Of a stretch of 64,000 nt of DNA, positions 51,028 through 58,726 are shown in pieces; the first letter of the stretch is position 1; every line of letters starts with the position of its first letter. A program made the translations under genes and the position numbers. Origin of the DNA: JAAXGX01 sp965203565 (GTDB lineage: Bacteria > Acidobacteriota > Vicinamibacteria > Vicinamibacterales > UBA8438). Under the pieces are notes generated by a model. That model ran no database searches, was not told the DNA's origin, and was given only the letters and a program-made list of their open reading frames with translations. The stretch spans positions 248,001-312,000 of the forward strand of contig OZ241896.1 of the NCBI GenBank assembly GCA_965203565.1. The letters run 5' to 3'.

Positions 51028-51589
51028 TCGCGGCGATCCTTGTCAGCTCGCGCTGGAGCCACGCCCTGGCCATCGCCCAGCGCCGCTTCACGGTGGCGGG
51101 CGACGCCCCCGTCGCCTCCGCGGATTCCTCGATGGTCAGCCCACCGAAGAAGCGCAGCTCCACGATCTGCGCCTGCTGGGCATCGATGCGGGCCAACTTC
51201 TTCAGGGCTTCGTCCACCGCCAGGACGTCGACGTCCTGCGCCCGGCCGCCGACGAGACCGGCGTCGAGGGTGACGCGCGCCAGCCCGCCGCCGCGTTTCC
51301 GCGCGGCGCGCGCGCGCGCCGACTCGATCAGGATCCGCCGCATCGCGATGGCCGCGACGGCCACGACGTGCGCGCGCGTGCGCCAGTCCTGCTTCCTGCT
51401 TTTCAGAAGACGCAGACAGGCCTCGTTGACGAGCGCCGTGGGCTGAAGGGTGTGGCCGCGCCGCTCCCGGCCGAGGTACCCGCGGGCCAGCCGGCGGAGC
51501 TCGTCGTAGACGAGCGGCGCCAGCGTCGGGAGCGCCGGCCGGCCGGCGCCGCGCGCGCGGGGAGCCGAGCCGGCGCCGGAATCCCGCAC
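51017..51589 (-). CDS. ECF sigma factor (sigma70-ECF, PF07638-like)
   Basis: 190 residues from GTG at 51589; the start overlaps the upstream gene's TAG by one base. Region 2 is visible (YDELRRLARGYLGRERRGHTLQPTALVNEACLRLL, in parts), followed by region 4 (IVELRFFGGLTIEESAEATG, SPATVKRRWAMARAWLQ). This is the group paired with Ser/Thr kinases in Acidobacteriota and Planctomycetota, in which the kinase may control the sigma factor instead of an anti-sigma factor. No anti-sigma gene is adjacent. Confidence 0.92.
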   Translation of the reverse strand: MRDSGAGSAPRARGAGRPALPTLAPLVYDELRRLARGYLGRERRGHTLQPTALVNEACLRLLKSRKQDWRTRAHVVAVAAIAMRRILIESARARAARKRGGGLARVTLDAGLVGGRAQDVDVLAVDEALKKLARIDAQQAQIVELRFFGGLTIEESAEATGASPATVKRRWAMARAWLQRELTRIAASGR

Positions 51590-51849
51590 TACTGGTTCTT
51601 CTGCTGCTCGAGGTCGGCCGCTTCCTTGGCCCGCTGCTCCTCCTCGAAGAACTCGCGCTGCCAATCGGGCGGCTCCTGCGGTCCGGGGACGATGCCCTCG
51701 ATGTCGGGATCGTGGTCGGTCGGTCGCGGCGGGGTGGCCGCCCGGCGGGCCTTGGCCTCGGCGCGCCGCTGTTCCTTCATTTTCGAGCGCTCCTGCCGCG
51801 CCCGCTCCCGCTGCCGTTTCGTTTGCGTCGGTCGCCCCCGGTTCGCCAA
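51589..51849 (-). CDS. Small basic protein of unknown function (ANRGRPTQTKRQRERARQE type)
   Basis: 86 residues from the TTG at 51849, which has GGAGGG eight bases upstream and gives the N-terminus LANRGRPTQTKRQRERARQE. An ATG further upstream would add 14 unlikely residues. The first 40 residues are lysine/arginine-rich and helical; the rest contains DPDIEGIVPGPQEPPDW and an acidic coiled tail. Similar short proteins occur widely next to unrelated genes; nucleic-acid or ribosome binding is likely from charge, but no function is known to me. Confidence 0.7.
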   Translation of the reverse strand: MANRGRPTQTKRQRERARQERSKMKEQRRAEAKARRAATPPRPTDHDPDIEGIVPGPQEPPDWQREFFEEEQRAKEAADLEQQKNQ

Positions 51850-51942
51850 GGTTGCATCCCTCCACGGCTTCAGGGATGGCGAATCCGGCAACGCGCCGAG
51901 CCAGCCCCTCGGGTATGTTACCAGAGCGGGCCGGGAGCGACA

Positions 51943-52248
51943 CTACCAGCGCGGCTCGCGCCGGCCGTCGTCGAAGTCGGGCCCCTGCGCGGGGCGCGGC
52001 GTCCGCGGGCGCGCCTCGTTGACGGTGAGGCGGCGCCCCTGGAACTCGGTCTGGTTGAGTTCCTCTATCGCCTTGGCCGCGTCTTCCTCCACCGACATCT
52101 CGACGAACGCGAACCCGCGGGGGCGTCCGGTCGCCACGTCGGTCGGGACGGCGACCGACTCCACCGCTCCGATGGCGCCGAACAGACCGCGCAGGTCTTC
52201 TTCCCCGGAAGAATACGGGACGTTTCCGACGTACAACCTCCTGCCCAT
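51943..52248 (-). CDS. RNA-binding protein with one RRM domain
   Basis: 101 residues from ATG at 52248, with AGGAG seven bases before it. A single RRM: RNP2 LYVGNVPY at the start, RNP1 RGFAFVEM about residue 43, then a short Arg/Pro-rich tail. Such proteins are common in bacteria (cold-shock-type Rbp proteins) and bind single-stranded RNA. MITE copy 4 lies 31 bases upstream of its start codon, so its promoter is in or beyond the element. Confidence 0.93.
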   Translation of the reverse strand: MGRRLYVGNVPYSSGEEDLRGLFGAIGAVESVAVPTDVATGRPRGFAFVEMSVEEDAAKAIEELNQTEFQGRRLTVNEARPRTPRPAQGPDFDDGRREPRW

Positions 52249-52279
52249 CAACCGACTCCTTTGTCCTGTCCGTGCTTGA

Positions 52280-52437
52280 CAGCCCGTGGTGAAAGTCCCC
52301 GCTGCATTCGAGCAGCGATGCATCCCGCCTGACTGCGTTGTTCGTCGGTTGCGTATGCCCAATATGCGTCCTCCTCACGCCTTGTCAGGCGGGCGCCTCG
52401 CCGCTCTCGGTGCGACGCGGGATTCCACCACGGGCTG
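52280..52437 (+). mobile_element. MITE-like element, copy 4
   Basis: 158 bases flanked by a perfect direct repeat TTGA (52276-52279 and 52438-52441). The internal inverted repeat CCCGCCTGAC / GTCAGGCGGG is perfect in this copy. Same subgroup as copy 3. It occupies the upstream region of the RRM gene. Confidence 0.87.
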
Positions 52438-52800
52438 TTGACGTCACTCATTGAAGCGCCCGCCGTCCGCAGTGCTGCGTCATCACCTGGGAGGGAAGGC
52501 GAGGCTCTGCTCGCCGGCTCTCGAACAGCGAGGGGAGCGAGCGCGTCGTGAACGACGGCCGCAGGATACCACAGCCGGCAGGGCGCGCCGATTGACTCGT
52601 TGCGGCATCCGGTGCACGATCCGACGTGCGGGCGCGGCCGGCGTCCGCCGAAGGTTCGCATGTTCGAGAAGCGTCCGTACTGCGTCATCGGCGATTTCGT
52701 ATGCAATGCCGGCGCCGGCGTGCTGAACGCTCCGCGCCAGGGAAGGAACGTGGTCGCCGCCGGCTGACAAGCTGGCGGTCCAAGGAGGCTCACCGAACCG
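52438..52800. other. Gap of about 360 bases without a recognised gene
   Basis: Right of MITE copy 4. One short frame on the plus strand (52660-52767) gives a 35-residue peptide beginning MFEKRPYCVIGDFVCNAGAG. It could be a gene remnant, but I recognise no family. AAGGAGG at the end of the gap is 12 bases before the next ATG, somewhat far for a ribosome site. No RNA gene or clear promoter was seen. Confidence 0.3.
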
Positions 52801-53334
52801 ATGAGACTGCTGCGCGGCGCGGTGCGCCGTTTCTGGTTCATGGCTCCCGTCGCGGCTTCGCTGGCCACGGACTGCGAGGACACCCCGCGAGGCGTCGTTC
52901 CCACCGGCATTGCGGAGGTCGAGATCCGGCTGATCAGCCGGCCGGCGGCGCCGAATCCGGACGTCGCGGCGGTCGAGCAGTGCCTCGATCGGATGGGCGG
53001 CGGCGGCGTCCACGTCCGCCCCAGTTGGCGGGACGACAGCGCCACCGCGGCGTACGACCCGGAGCGCGTGCCGCTCGTCGAGCGGTCGGCGAACACCTTC
53101 GCCGCGACGTTCCGGGACGCGCCGGTGAACGCGCAGCTCACGCTGACCGTCCACGACGTCAACGAGTGCCGGCGCAACCCCGTCGTCCCGTCCCGGCTCG
53201 GCCTGCCGGGCGGGCTCGGCGACGGCCGCGTGACGAGCGGCGTCTCCGCCAACGGCGTCCCGCTCACCCGCGTGGTCGGCAACGACGCGCTCTTGCTCGT
53301 CGTCCGGCCCGACGGCGTCGTCGCCGCGCAGTGA
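52801..53334 (+). CDS. Hypothetical exported protein
   Basis: 177 residues. A basic, hydrophobic N-terminus (RGAVRRFWFMAPVAASLATD) resembles a signal peptide; the cysteine that follows is preceded by Asp, so a lipoprotein lipobox is not convincing. The mature part has alternating hydrophobic strands (IAEVEIRLISRP, AQLTLTVHDVNE, LLLVVRPDGVV) suggestive of a beta-sandwich. No family recognised. Seven bases upstream of the M28 peptidase gene, so probably cotranscribed with it. Confidence 0.6.
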   Translation: MRLLRGAVRRFWFMAPVAASLATDCEDTPRGVVPTGIAEVEIRLISRPAAPNPDVAAVEQCLDRMGGGGVHVRPSWRDDSATAAYDPERVPLVERSANTFAATFRDAPVNAQLTLTVHDVNECRRNPVVPSRLGLPGGLGDGRVTSGVSANGVPLTRVVGNDALLLVVRPDGVVAAQ

Positions 53335-53341
53335 CCCCGCG

Positions 53342-54928
53342 ATGAAGCCCGCTCCTTTCGCATGCCTCATGGCGGGCGTGCTGGCCGCACCGGCGCCGCT
53401 TCCCGCGGCGCAGCCGCTCGACGAACGGATGGTGGCGGCGATCCGGGAGGAAGGGCTGAAGCGCTCGCAGGTCATGGAGCTGGCCGGCTGGCTCAGCGAC
53501 GTGCACGGACCGCGCCTGACCGGATCGCCGGCCATCGAAGCCGCACGGGAGTGGGCGATGCAGCGGCTGCGCGGGTGGGGCCTCGCCGACGTCCGCGAGG
53601 AACGGTTCCCGTTCGGGCGCGGGTGGTCGCTGGAGCGGTTCCATGCCCAGATGATCGAACCGCAGGTCATGCCGATCATCGGCTACCCGAGGGCATGGAC
53701 GGGCAGCACGGACGGCGCGGTGACCGCCGACGTGGTGCGGGTGGAGATTCGGTCGGCGCAGGATCTCGACCGGTACCGCGGCGCCCTCCGGGGCGCGATC
53801 GTCCTGCCCCAGGCCGCCCGCGAGGTCCGGATGCTCGAAGGCGACCTCGTGCTGCGGATGGACGACGCCCTGCTGGCCGAAGCGCGTCGCGCGGCGACGC
53901 CGCGGCCCGCGGCGCGCAGCCCGCGGCCCGCGCGGTTGCCGGCCAGCGTGATCGAGCGGTTCTATCGTGACGAGGGGGTGGCCGCGGTGCTCGACCGCGG
54001 CGGCGACGCGGTGTTCGTGGGGGGCGCGCCCAGCGGGAGCGGTCTCCGGTGGCCGACGCAGCGGGTCGACGGAGGCACGGTGTTCGTCGGGCGCGGCGGC
54101 TCCTGGGACAACAACGCCGGCAACGTGGTCCCATCGGCGACGATCGCGGTCGAGCATTACAACCGGATGGTCCGCATCCTGGAGCGGGGCGTGCCCGTGC
54201 GCGTGCGGATCGACGTCCGGACCCGCTTCCACCCGGAGGCGGAGGGGCGGCTCAACGGGTTCAACGTCCTCGGCGAGATTCCGGGGACCGACCTGCGGGA
54301 CCAGGTCGTCATGCTCGGGGCGCACTTCGATTCGACGCACGCGGCGGCCGGGGCGACCGACAACGCCGCCGGCGCGGCGGCGATGATGGAGGCGCTGCGC
54401 ATCCTGAAGGCGGTGGGCGCCGCACCCCGGCGCACCATCCGGCTCGCGCTGTGGGGAGCGGAGGAGCAGGGGTTGCTCGGCTCGCGGACGTACGTGCGGA
54501 AGCATCTGGCCGACCGGCGTACGATGGAGCGCAGACCGGGCTACGACGGCCTGTCGGCCTATTACAACCTCGACAACGGCGCGGGCCGCATCCGGGGCGT
54601 GTGGCTGCAAGGCAACCGCCGCGTCGGCCCGATCTTCGAGCCGTGGGTCGAGGCGCTCGCCGACCTGGGCGTCGCGGCGCTCGGGCCCCGGTCCACCCGC
54701 GGCACCGACCACGTGGCGTTCGACGAAGTCGGACTGCCCGGTTTCCAGTTCATGCAGGACCGGCTGGAGTACAACTCCCGGACGCACCACTCGAACATGG
54801 ACTTCTTCGACCGGCTCCAGCCCGCGGACCTGAAGCAGATGGCGGTAGTCGCCGCCGTCTTCGCCTACAATACGGCGATGCTCGACGCCCCGCTGCCGCG
54901 GAAGGCTCCGCCCGCGTCGGCGCCTTGA
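53342..54928 (+). CDS. Exported M28-family aminopeptidase
   Basis: 528 residues. Signal peptide (about 1-23). M28 domain in the C-terminal half with the di-zinc ligands in order: His in MLGAHFDSTH, Asp in GATDNAAGAAAM, Glu pair in WGAEEQGLLGS, a further Asp in YYNLDNGAG and the last His in THHSNMDFF. A protease-associated-like domain precedes it (about 120-290). Resembles the glutamate carboxypeptidase II/PepN-like exported peptidases abundant in Acidobacteriota. Probably releases N-terminal amino acids from peptides in the periplasm. Confidence 0.93.
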   Translation: MKPAPFACLMAGVLAAPAPLPAAQPLDERMVAAIREEGLKRSQVMELAGWLSDVHGPRLTGSPAIEAAREWAMQRLRGWGLADVREERFPFGRGWSLERFHAQMIEPQVMPIIGYPRAWTGSTDGAVTADVVRVEIRSAQDLDRYRGALRGAIVLPQAAREVRMLEGDLVLRMDDALLAEARRAATPRPAARSPRPARLPASVIERFYRDEGVAAVLDRGGDAVFVGGAPSGSGLRWPTQRVDGGTVFVGRGGSWDNNAGNVVPSATIAVEHYNRMVRILERGVPVRVRIDVRTRFHPEAEGRLNGFNVLGEIPGTDLRDQVVMLGAHFDSTHAAAGATDNAAGAAAMMEALRILKAVGAAPRRTIRLALWGAEEQGLLGSRTYVRKHLADRRTMERRPGYDGLSAYYNLDNGAGRIRGVWLQGNRRVGPIFEPWVEALADLGVAALGPRSTRGTDHVAFDEVGLPGFQFMQDRLEYNSRTHHSNMDFFDRLQPADLKQMAVVAAVFAYNTAMLDAPLPRKAPPASAP

Positions 54929-54992
54929 CGGCAAGTCGCGGAGCATGCGGATCGCGCAGACCATGCGGGAGGACGGAGGGAAGGGAAAGGCG

Positions 54993-56261
54993 ATGAGGGT
55001 GCGCGCCGCCCGTCTGCGGACGGCGGCGCGGCTGGCGGCGATCGGCGCGTTGCAGACGGCGATCGCCGTTGGCGCGGCGGCGGACGCGGCCGCGCAGCGG
55101 TGGGTCGCCGCCTGGGGATCGTCGATGCAGGGGCCGTCGCCCGAGGAGTGGAGCATTTCGGACGCCAGCATCCGGCTGATGGCGCGGTCCACGGTCTCCG
55201 GCGACCGCGTGCGGGTGCGGCTGGAGAACACGTACGGCGACGCGCCGCTGACTATCGGGGCGGCGGCTGTCGGGTTGCGGAACGTCGCCGCCGAGATCGT
55301 GGCCGGTGCGAACCGGCCGCTGCGCTTCGACGGCGCGGCTTCGGTGACCATCCCTGCCGGCGGGCTGGTCGTGAGCGATCCGGTCGCCCTGGAGGTGCGG
55401 TCCGGGCAGGGTCTGGCGGTCAGCCTGCACCTGCCGGGCGCCGGGGTGCGGAGCAGCATCCACCGCAACGCGCTGGCGACGTCGTACGTGACCGCGCCGG
55501 GCGCCGGCGACCGGACCGGCGACGAGTCCGGCGAGGCGTACGCCGAGACCACCCCCTGGATGCACTGGCTGTCGGCGATCGAAGTGTTCTCCGCGTCGGC
55601 CCGCGGCGCCGTCGTCGCCTTCGGCGATTCGATCACCGACGGGACGTGCGCCACGCCCGACGGACACGACCGGTGGGAGGACGTGCTGTACGACCGGCTG
55701 CTGGAGGCCGCCGGCGGGCAGGCGCGGCTCGGGATGGTCAACGCCGGGATCGGCGGCAACACGGTGATCCGCGCGCCGCCGGTCACGAGCACGCCGGGCG
55801 TCGAGCGGATGGACCGGGACGTGCTGGACCTGGCCGGCGTCACTCACGTCATCGTCTTTCTCGGCACGAACGATCTGCGGCGGGATGCGACGGCCGAGCA
55901 GGTGACCGCCGGGCTCGACGAGATCGTCGGCCGGGCCGGGGCGCGGGGGCTGACGGTGATCGGGGCGACCCTCATCCCGCGCAACCCGACGCCGCGCCGC
56001 GGGTACCCGCCGGAGCTGGGATTCGGCGCCGAACGGAACGCCCGGCGGCATGCGGTCAACGCCTGGATCCGGGAGAACGGCGACCTCGACGCGGTGCTCG
56101 ATTTCGACGCCGTGATGCGCGACCCCGGCGACCGCGACCTGATCCGCCCGATCTACGACTGCGACGGCATCCATCCGAACGTCTTCGGCTATGCGGCGAT
56201 GGGCCGTTCGATAGACCTCGAAGCGTTCGGCGTCTCCGCCGGCCCGCCCGCCGGGAGGTGA
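54993..56261 (+). CDS. Exported SGNH/GDSL-family hydrolase
   Basis: 422 residues from ATG at 54993, preceded by a strong purine-rich site; an ATG at 54945 is less likely. Signal peptide to about residue 36 (AADAAAQ). An N-terminal beta-sandwich domain (about 40-190) precedes the SGNH hydrolase: block I GDSITDG with catalytic Ser213, the Gly in GIGGNT, GTND in block III and DGIHPN with the catalytic Asp-His in block V. The two-domain form is typical of sugar-ester hydrolases and related carbohydrate esterases. Substrate not determinable. Confidence 0.9.
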   Translation: MRVRAARLRTAARLAAIGALQTAIAVGAAADAAAQRWVAAWGSSMQGPSPEEWSISDASIRLMARSTVSGDRVRVRLENTYGDAPLTIGAAAVGLRNVAAEIVAGANRPLRFDGAASVTIPAGGLVVSDPVALEVRSGQGLAVSLHLPGAGVRSSIHRNALATSYVTAPGAGDRTGDESGEAYAETTPWMHWLSAIEVFSASARGAVVAFGDSITDGTCATPDGHDRWEDVLYDRLLEAAGGQARLGMVNAGIGGNTVIRAPPVTSTPGVERMDRDVLDLAGVTHVIVFLGTNDLRRDATAEQVTAGLDEIVGRAGARGLTVIGATLIPRNPTPRRGYPPELGFGAERNARRHAVNAWIRENGDLDAVLDFDAVMRDPGDRDLIRPIYDCDGIHPNVFGYAAMGRSIDLEAFGVSAGPPAGR

Positions 56262-56262
56262 C

Positions 56263-56757
56263 GTGCGGCGGCCGGCGCGGAGCGGGAGCGGGGCCGGGCT
56301 GATCGCGGGCGGCGTCGGGGCGCTGGCGGCGATCGCGGCCGCCGCGGCGCCGGGCGAACCTCGGACGGTGTGGGACGCTCTCTACACGCCGGAGCAGGCC
56401 GATCGGGGCGCCGCGCTGTACCGGCGGTGGTGCGCCGACTGCCACGCGGCGGACCTGTCGGGCGGCGAGCTGGCGCCGGGGCTGGCCGGGGGCGAGTTCG
56501 TCTGGAACTGGAACGGCCTGACGGCCGGTCAGCTATTCGAGCGCATCCGGATCTCGATGCCGCCGGCCGACCCGTCCCGCGTCACCCGATCGGAAAAGGC
56601 CGACGTGCTGGCGCACCTGCTGCGCGCGAACGGGTTCCCGGCCGGCGCCCGCGAGCTGGCCGGCCGCGCCGAAATCCTCGATCAGTTCCTGCTGGAGGCG
56701 GTCCGGCCCGAACCGGGGCGCATCGACTCCGCATCGACGACGGAGGGACGACCGTGA
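56263..56757 (+). CDS. Exported c-type cytochrome
   Basis: 164 residues from GTG at 56263, one base after the previous stop, with GGGAGG upstream. Signal peptide to about residue 30. One haem-binding CADCH at Cys57-Cys60-His61 and a likely distal Met in RISMPPADPS (about residue 102), the fold of class I cytochromes. It could serve as electron acceptor for a quinoprotein or other dehydrogenase; the adjacent gene is GlcG/HbpS-like rather than a dehydrogenase. Confidence 0.9.
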   Translation: MRRPARSGSGAGLIAGGVGALAAIAAAAAPGEPRTVWDALYTPEQADRGAALYRRWCADCHAADLSGGELAPGLAGGEFVWNWNGLTAGQLFERIRISMPPADPSRVTRSEKADVLAHLLRANGFPAGARELAGRAEILDQFLLEAVRPEPGRIDSASTTEGRP

Positions 56758-57182
56758 GGACAGCGCCGAAGCTGACGCTCGACGACGCCCGGATCATCAT
56801 GGACGCGGCCGAACGGAAGGCGCGCGAGATCGGCGTCGACATGGACGTCGCGATCACCGACGACGCGGGCAGCCTGCTGATGTTCCACCGGATGGACGAC
56901 GCCCGGATCACCAGCATCGACGTGGCGATCAGCAAGGCGTTCACGGCCGCCGCGGCCCGGCGCTCGACGCGGGCGTACGGCGAAGCCAGTCAGCCGGGCG
57001 GTCCGGCGTTCGGGATCCACGTCAGCAACCAGGGGCGGTTCATGGTGGTCGCCGGCGGCCTGCCCCTGTTCGTCGACGAGCAGATCGTCGGCGGCGTCGG
57101 GTGCAGCTCGGGTCACCCGGACCAGGACGAGGTCGTGGCGCAGGCCGGCATCGACGCCTTCCTGGCGCGCCTCGGAAGCTGA
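56754..57182 (+). CDS. GlcG/HbpS-family (heme-degrading domain-like) protein
   Basis: 142 residues from a GTG overlapping the cytochrome stop (GTGA), with GGAGGGACG upstream. Typical GlcG/HbpS sequence: LTLDDARIIMDAAERKAREI, VAITDDAGSLLMFHRMDDA, SIDVAISKAFTAAA and VGGVGCSSGHPDQDEVVAQA. This small family includes haem-binding and glc-operon-linked proteins of uncertain function. Its overlap with a c-type cytochrome gene fits a haem-related role. It is convergent with trxA. Confidence 0.9.
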   Translation: MRTAPKLTLDDARIIMDAAERKAREIGVDMDVAITDDAGSLLMFHRMDDARITSIDVAISKAFTAAAARRSTRAYGEASQPGGPAFGIHVSNQGRFMVVAGGLPLFVDEQIVGGVGCSSGHPDQDEVVAQAGIDAFLARLGS

Positions 57183-57197
57183 CGGCCGCGGCGGCCG
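57183..57197. terminator. Short GC hairpin between convergent genes
   Basis: CGGCCG-CGG-CGGCCG forms a six-base-pair palindrome in the 23-base gap between the GlcG-like gene and trxA. It could stop transcription from both sides, but it has no T-run, and such words are common in GC-rich DNA. Confidence 0.3.
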
Positions 57198-57205
57198 CCG
57201 GGGCG

Positions 57206-57553
57206 CTACGCCGACTTGGCCGCGGCCGGGAGCGCCTTGTCCAGCGCGGCTTGCAGCGTGCTCCTGTCGGCGACGCCGACGATCTGGTCGACGATCTCTC
57301 CGTCCTTGAACACCAGGAGCGTCGGGATGGAGCGGATGCCGAACTTCGCGGCCGTGGCCGGATTGTCGTCGACGTTGAGCTTGCCGACCGCCGCCCGGCC
57401 CCGGTAGTCCTCGGCCACCGCATCGACGGTGGGGGCGATCATCCGGCACGGGCCGCACCATTCGGCCCAGAAGTCCACGAGCACCGGCACGTTCGCCTTG
57501 AGCACCGACTCTTCGAAGTTGCTGTCGCTCAGCGTCTGCGTGTGTTCTCCCAT
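57206..57553 (-). CDS. trxA: Thioredoxin
   Basis: 115 residues from ATG at 57553 (AAGGA upstream). One thioredoxin domain with the active-site WCGPC at Cys33-Cys36, the cis-proline SIPTLLVF, and no signal peptide, so cytoplasmic. General dithiol reductant for enzymes such as ribonucleotide reductase. Transcribed after the truncated S9 peptidase gene. Confidence 0.97.
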   Translation of the reverse strand: MGEHTQTLSDSNFEESVLKANVPVLVDFWAEWCGPCRMIAPTVDAVAEDYRGRAAVGKLNVDDNPATAAKFGIRSIPTLLVFKDGEIVDQIVGVADRSTLQAALDKALPAAAKSA

Positions 57554-57627
57554 CGTCGTCCTTCTGCTGTGTCGGGTACGTCCTTCCATCGGCAGGTTGC
57601 CGGCAGTTCGGCGGTTCGCTCTCCCGG

Positions 57628-58716
57628 CTATTGTATCTGACGCGCGGCGTCGCCCGCCGGTTCGGTCACGAGGGCGAGGCCGGCGCCGGTCCAGGCGATC
57701 TCCGCCACCCGGAGCCCGGTTTCGATCAGCGTCTCCGGGTCGGCGTCGAACGGCGCGTCGAGCTTCAGCACCCGGTCGCCTCCCGCCGCGCCCGGCTCGA
57801 CCCAGACGATCTCGGCCGGTTCGTCCGGATTCCAGACGTGGCCGCGCGGGCCGGCGCGGGCGGCGTCCCCGGCGCCGGACGGCGGCAGGGCGGCCAAGCG
57901 CCGCACGAGCGCGCCGCCGCTGTCCAGGATCGCCGCCGACCGGCCGAACGCGCCGGCGGAGCCGCCTCCCGGCGGCGGCAGCTCCAGCATCTCCGCGAGG
58001 ATGAACGCGCCGTTCGGGGAAGCGGCGGCGCGAACGAACGGCGCCGGGTCGCCCACGTCCCGCCGGCGGCCGGTCGCGAGGCGGACCGTCGCAAGCTGGC
58101 TCGTCAGGTAGTAGGCGTCGCGCGCCGCGTCCTCGGCGGGCGGCGCCCCGCGCGCCGACACCAGGAACCGGCACAGCATCCCGCTCGCGTCCCGGCGCCA
58201 GACGCACGGCTCCCCCCACGCCGCGTTCAGCGAGGCCGAGGTGAGCGGCCGGGGGACGCCGCTCGCGACGTCCACCACCCACTGCTCGACGCCGGTGTCG
58301 CGGATCACCGCGTACGAGAGCAGCGAGCCGTCGGGCGCGAACCGCACCCAGCCGAGCGTCGTGTCGAACGGCGCCAGGATCGGGTGCTCGGCCAGGGTCT
58401 CCGCCTTCAGGCGCACGAGGGTGACGCCGTCGACGTCGGGCGGCGGCCACGCCGCGTTGTTGCGCGTGTCGATCCGCCGCCCGGCGAGCTGCAGCAAGCG
58501 TCCGCCGGCGCCGGCCGCCGGTTCGGCGCGCCGACGCGTGAACGCCGCCGCATCGCCCCGCGGGCTGACGACTGCCGCCGCCGCGCCGCCGGCGCGGGCC
58601 GGCCGGTCCGGATCGCGGGGCGCGGCCCCCCGCCGATCCTGCGCGCCGCCCGCCGCGGCCGAGATCGCCGACGCGCCCGCCAGGAGCGCGGCCGGGATGC
58701 GCAAGCTGCGAGGCAT
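57628..58716 (-). pseudogene. Truncated exported S9-family (glutamyl/prolyl-type) peptidase lacking its catalytic domain
   Basis: 362 codons from ATG at 58716 with a signal peptide. The sequence follows the N-terminal beta-propeller of S9 glutamyl-peptidase-like proteins: GGRLLQLAGRRIDTRNNAAW, LGWVRFAPDGSLLSYAVIRD, GVEQWVVDVASGVPRPLT, YYLTSQLATVRL and IAWTGAGLALVTEP in the usual order. It then stops (TAG, 57628-57630) exactly where relatives continue toward their alpha/beta-hydrolase domain with the catalytic Ser. Only 74 bases remain before trxA, so the hydrolase domain is deleted. The remaining propeller may or may not still be made. Confidence 0.75.
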
Positions 58717-58726
58717 GAGGCGCCGG

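Noticed and set aside
57620..57634. Selenocysteine or read-through at the end of the S9 peptidase
   Set aside because: The stop is TAG and the following frame does not resemble the missing catalytic domain.
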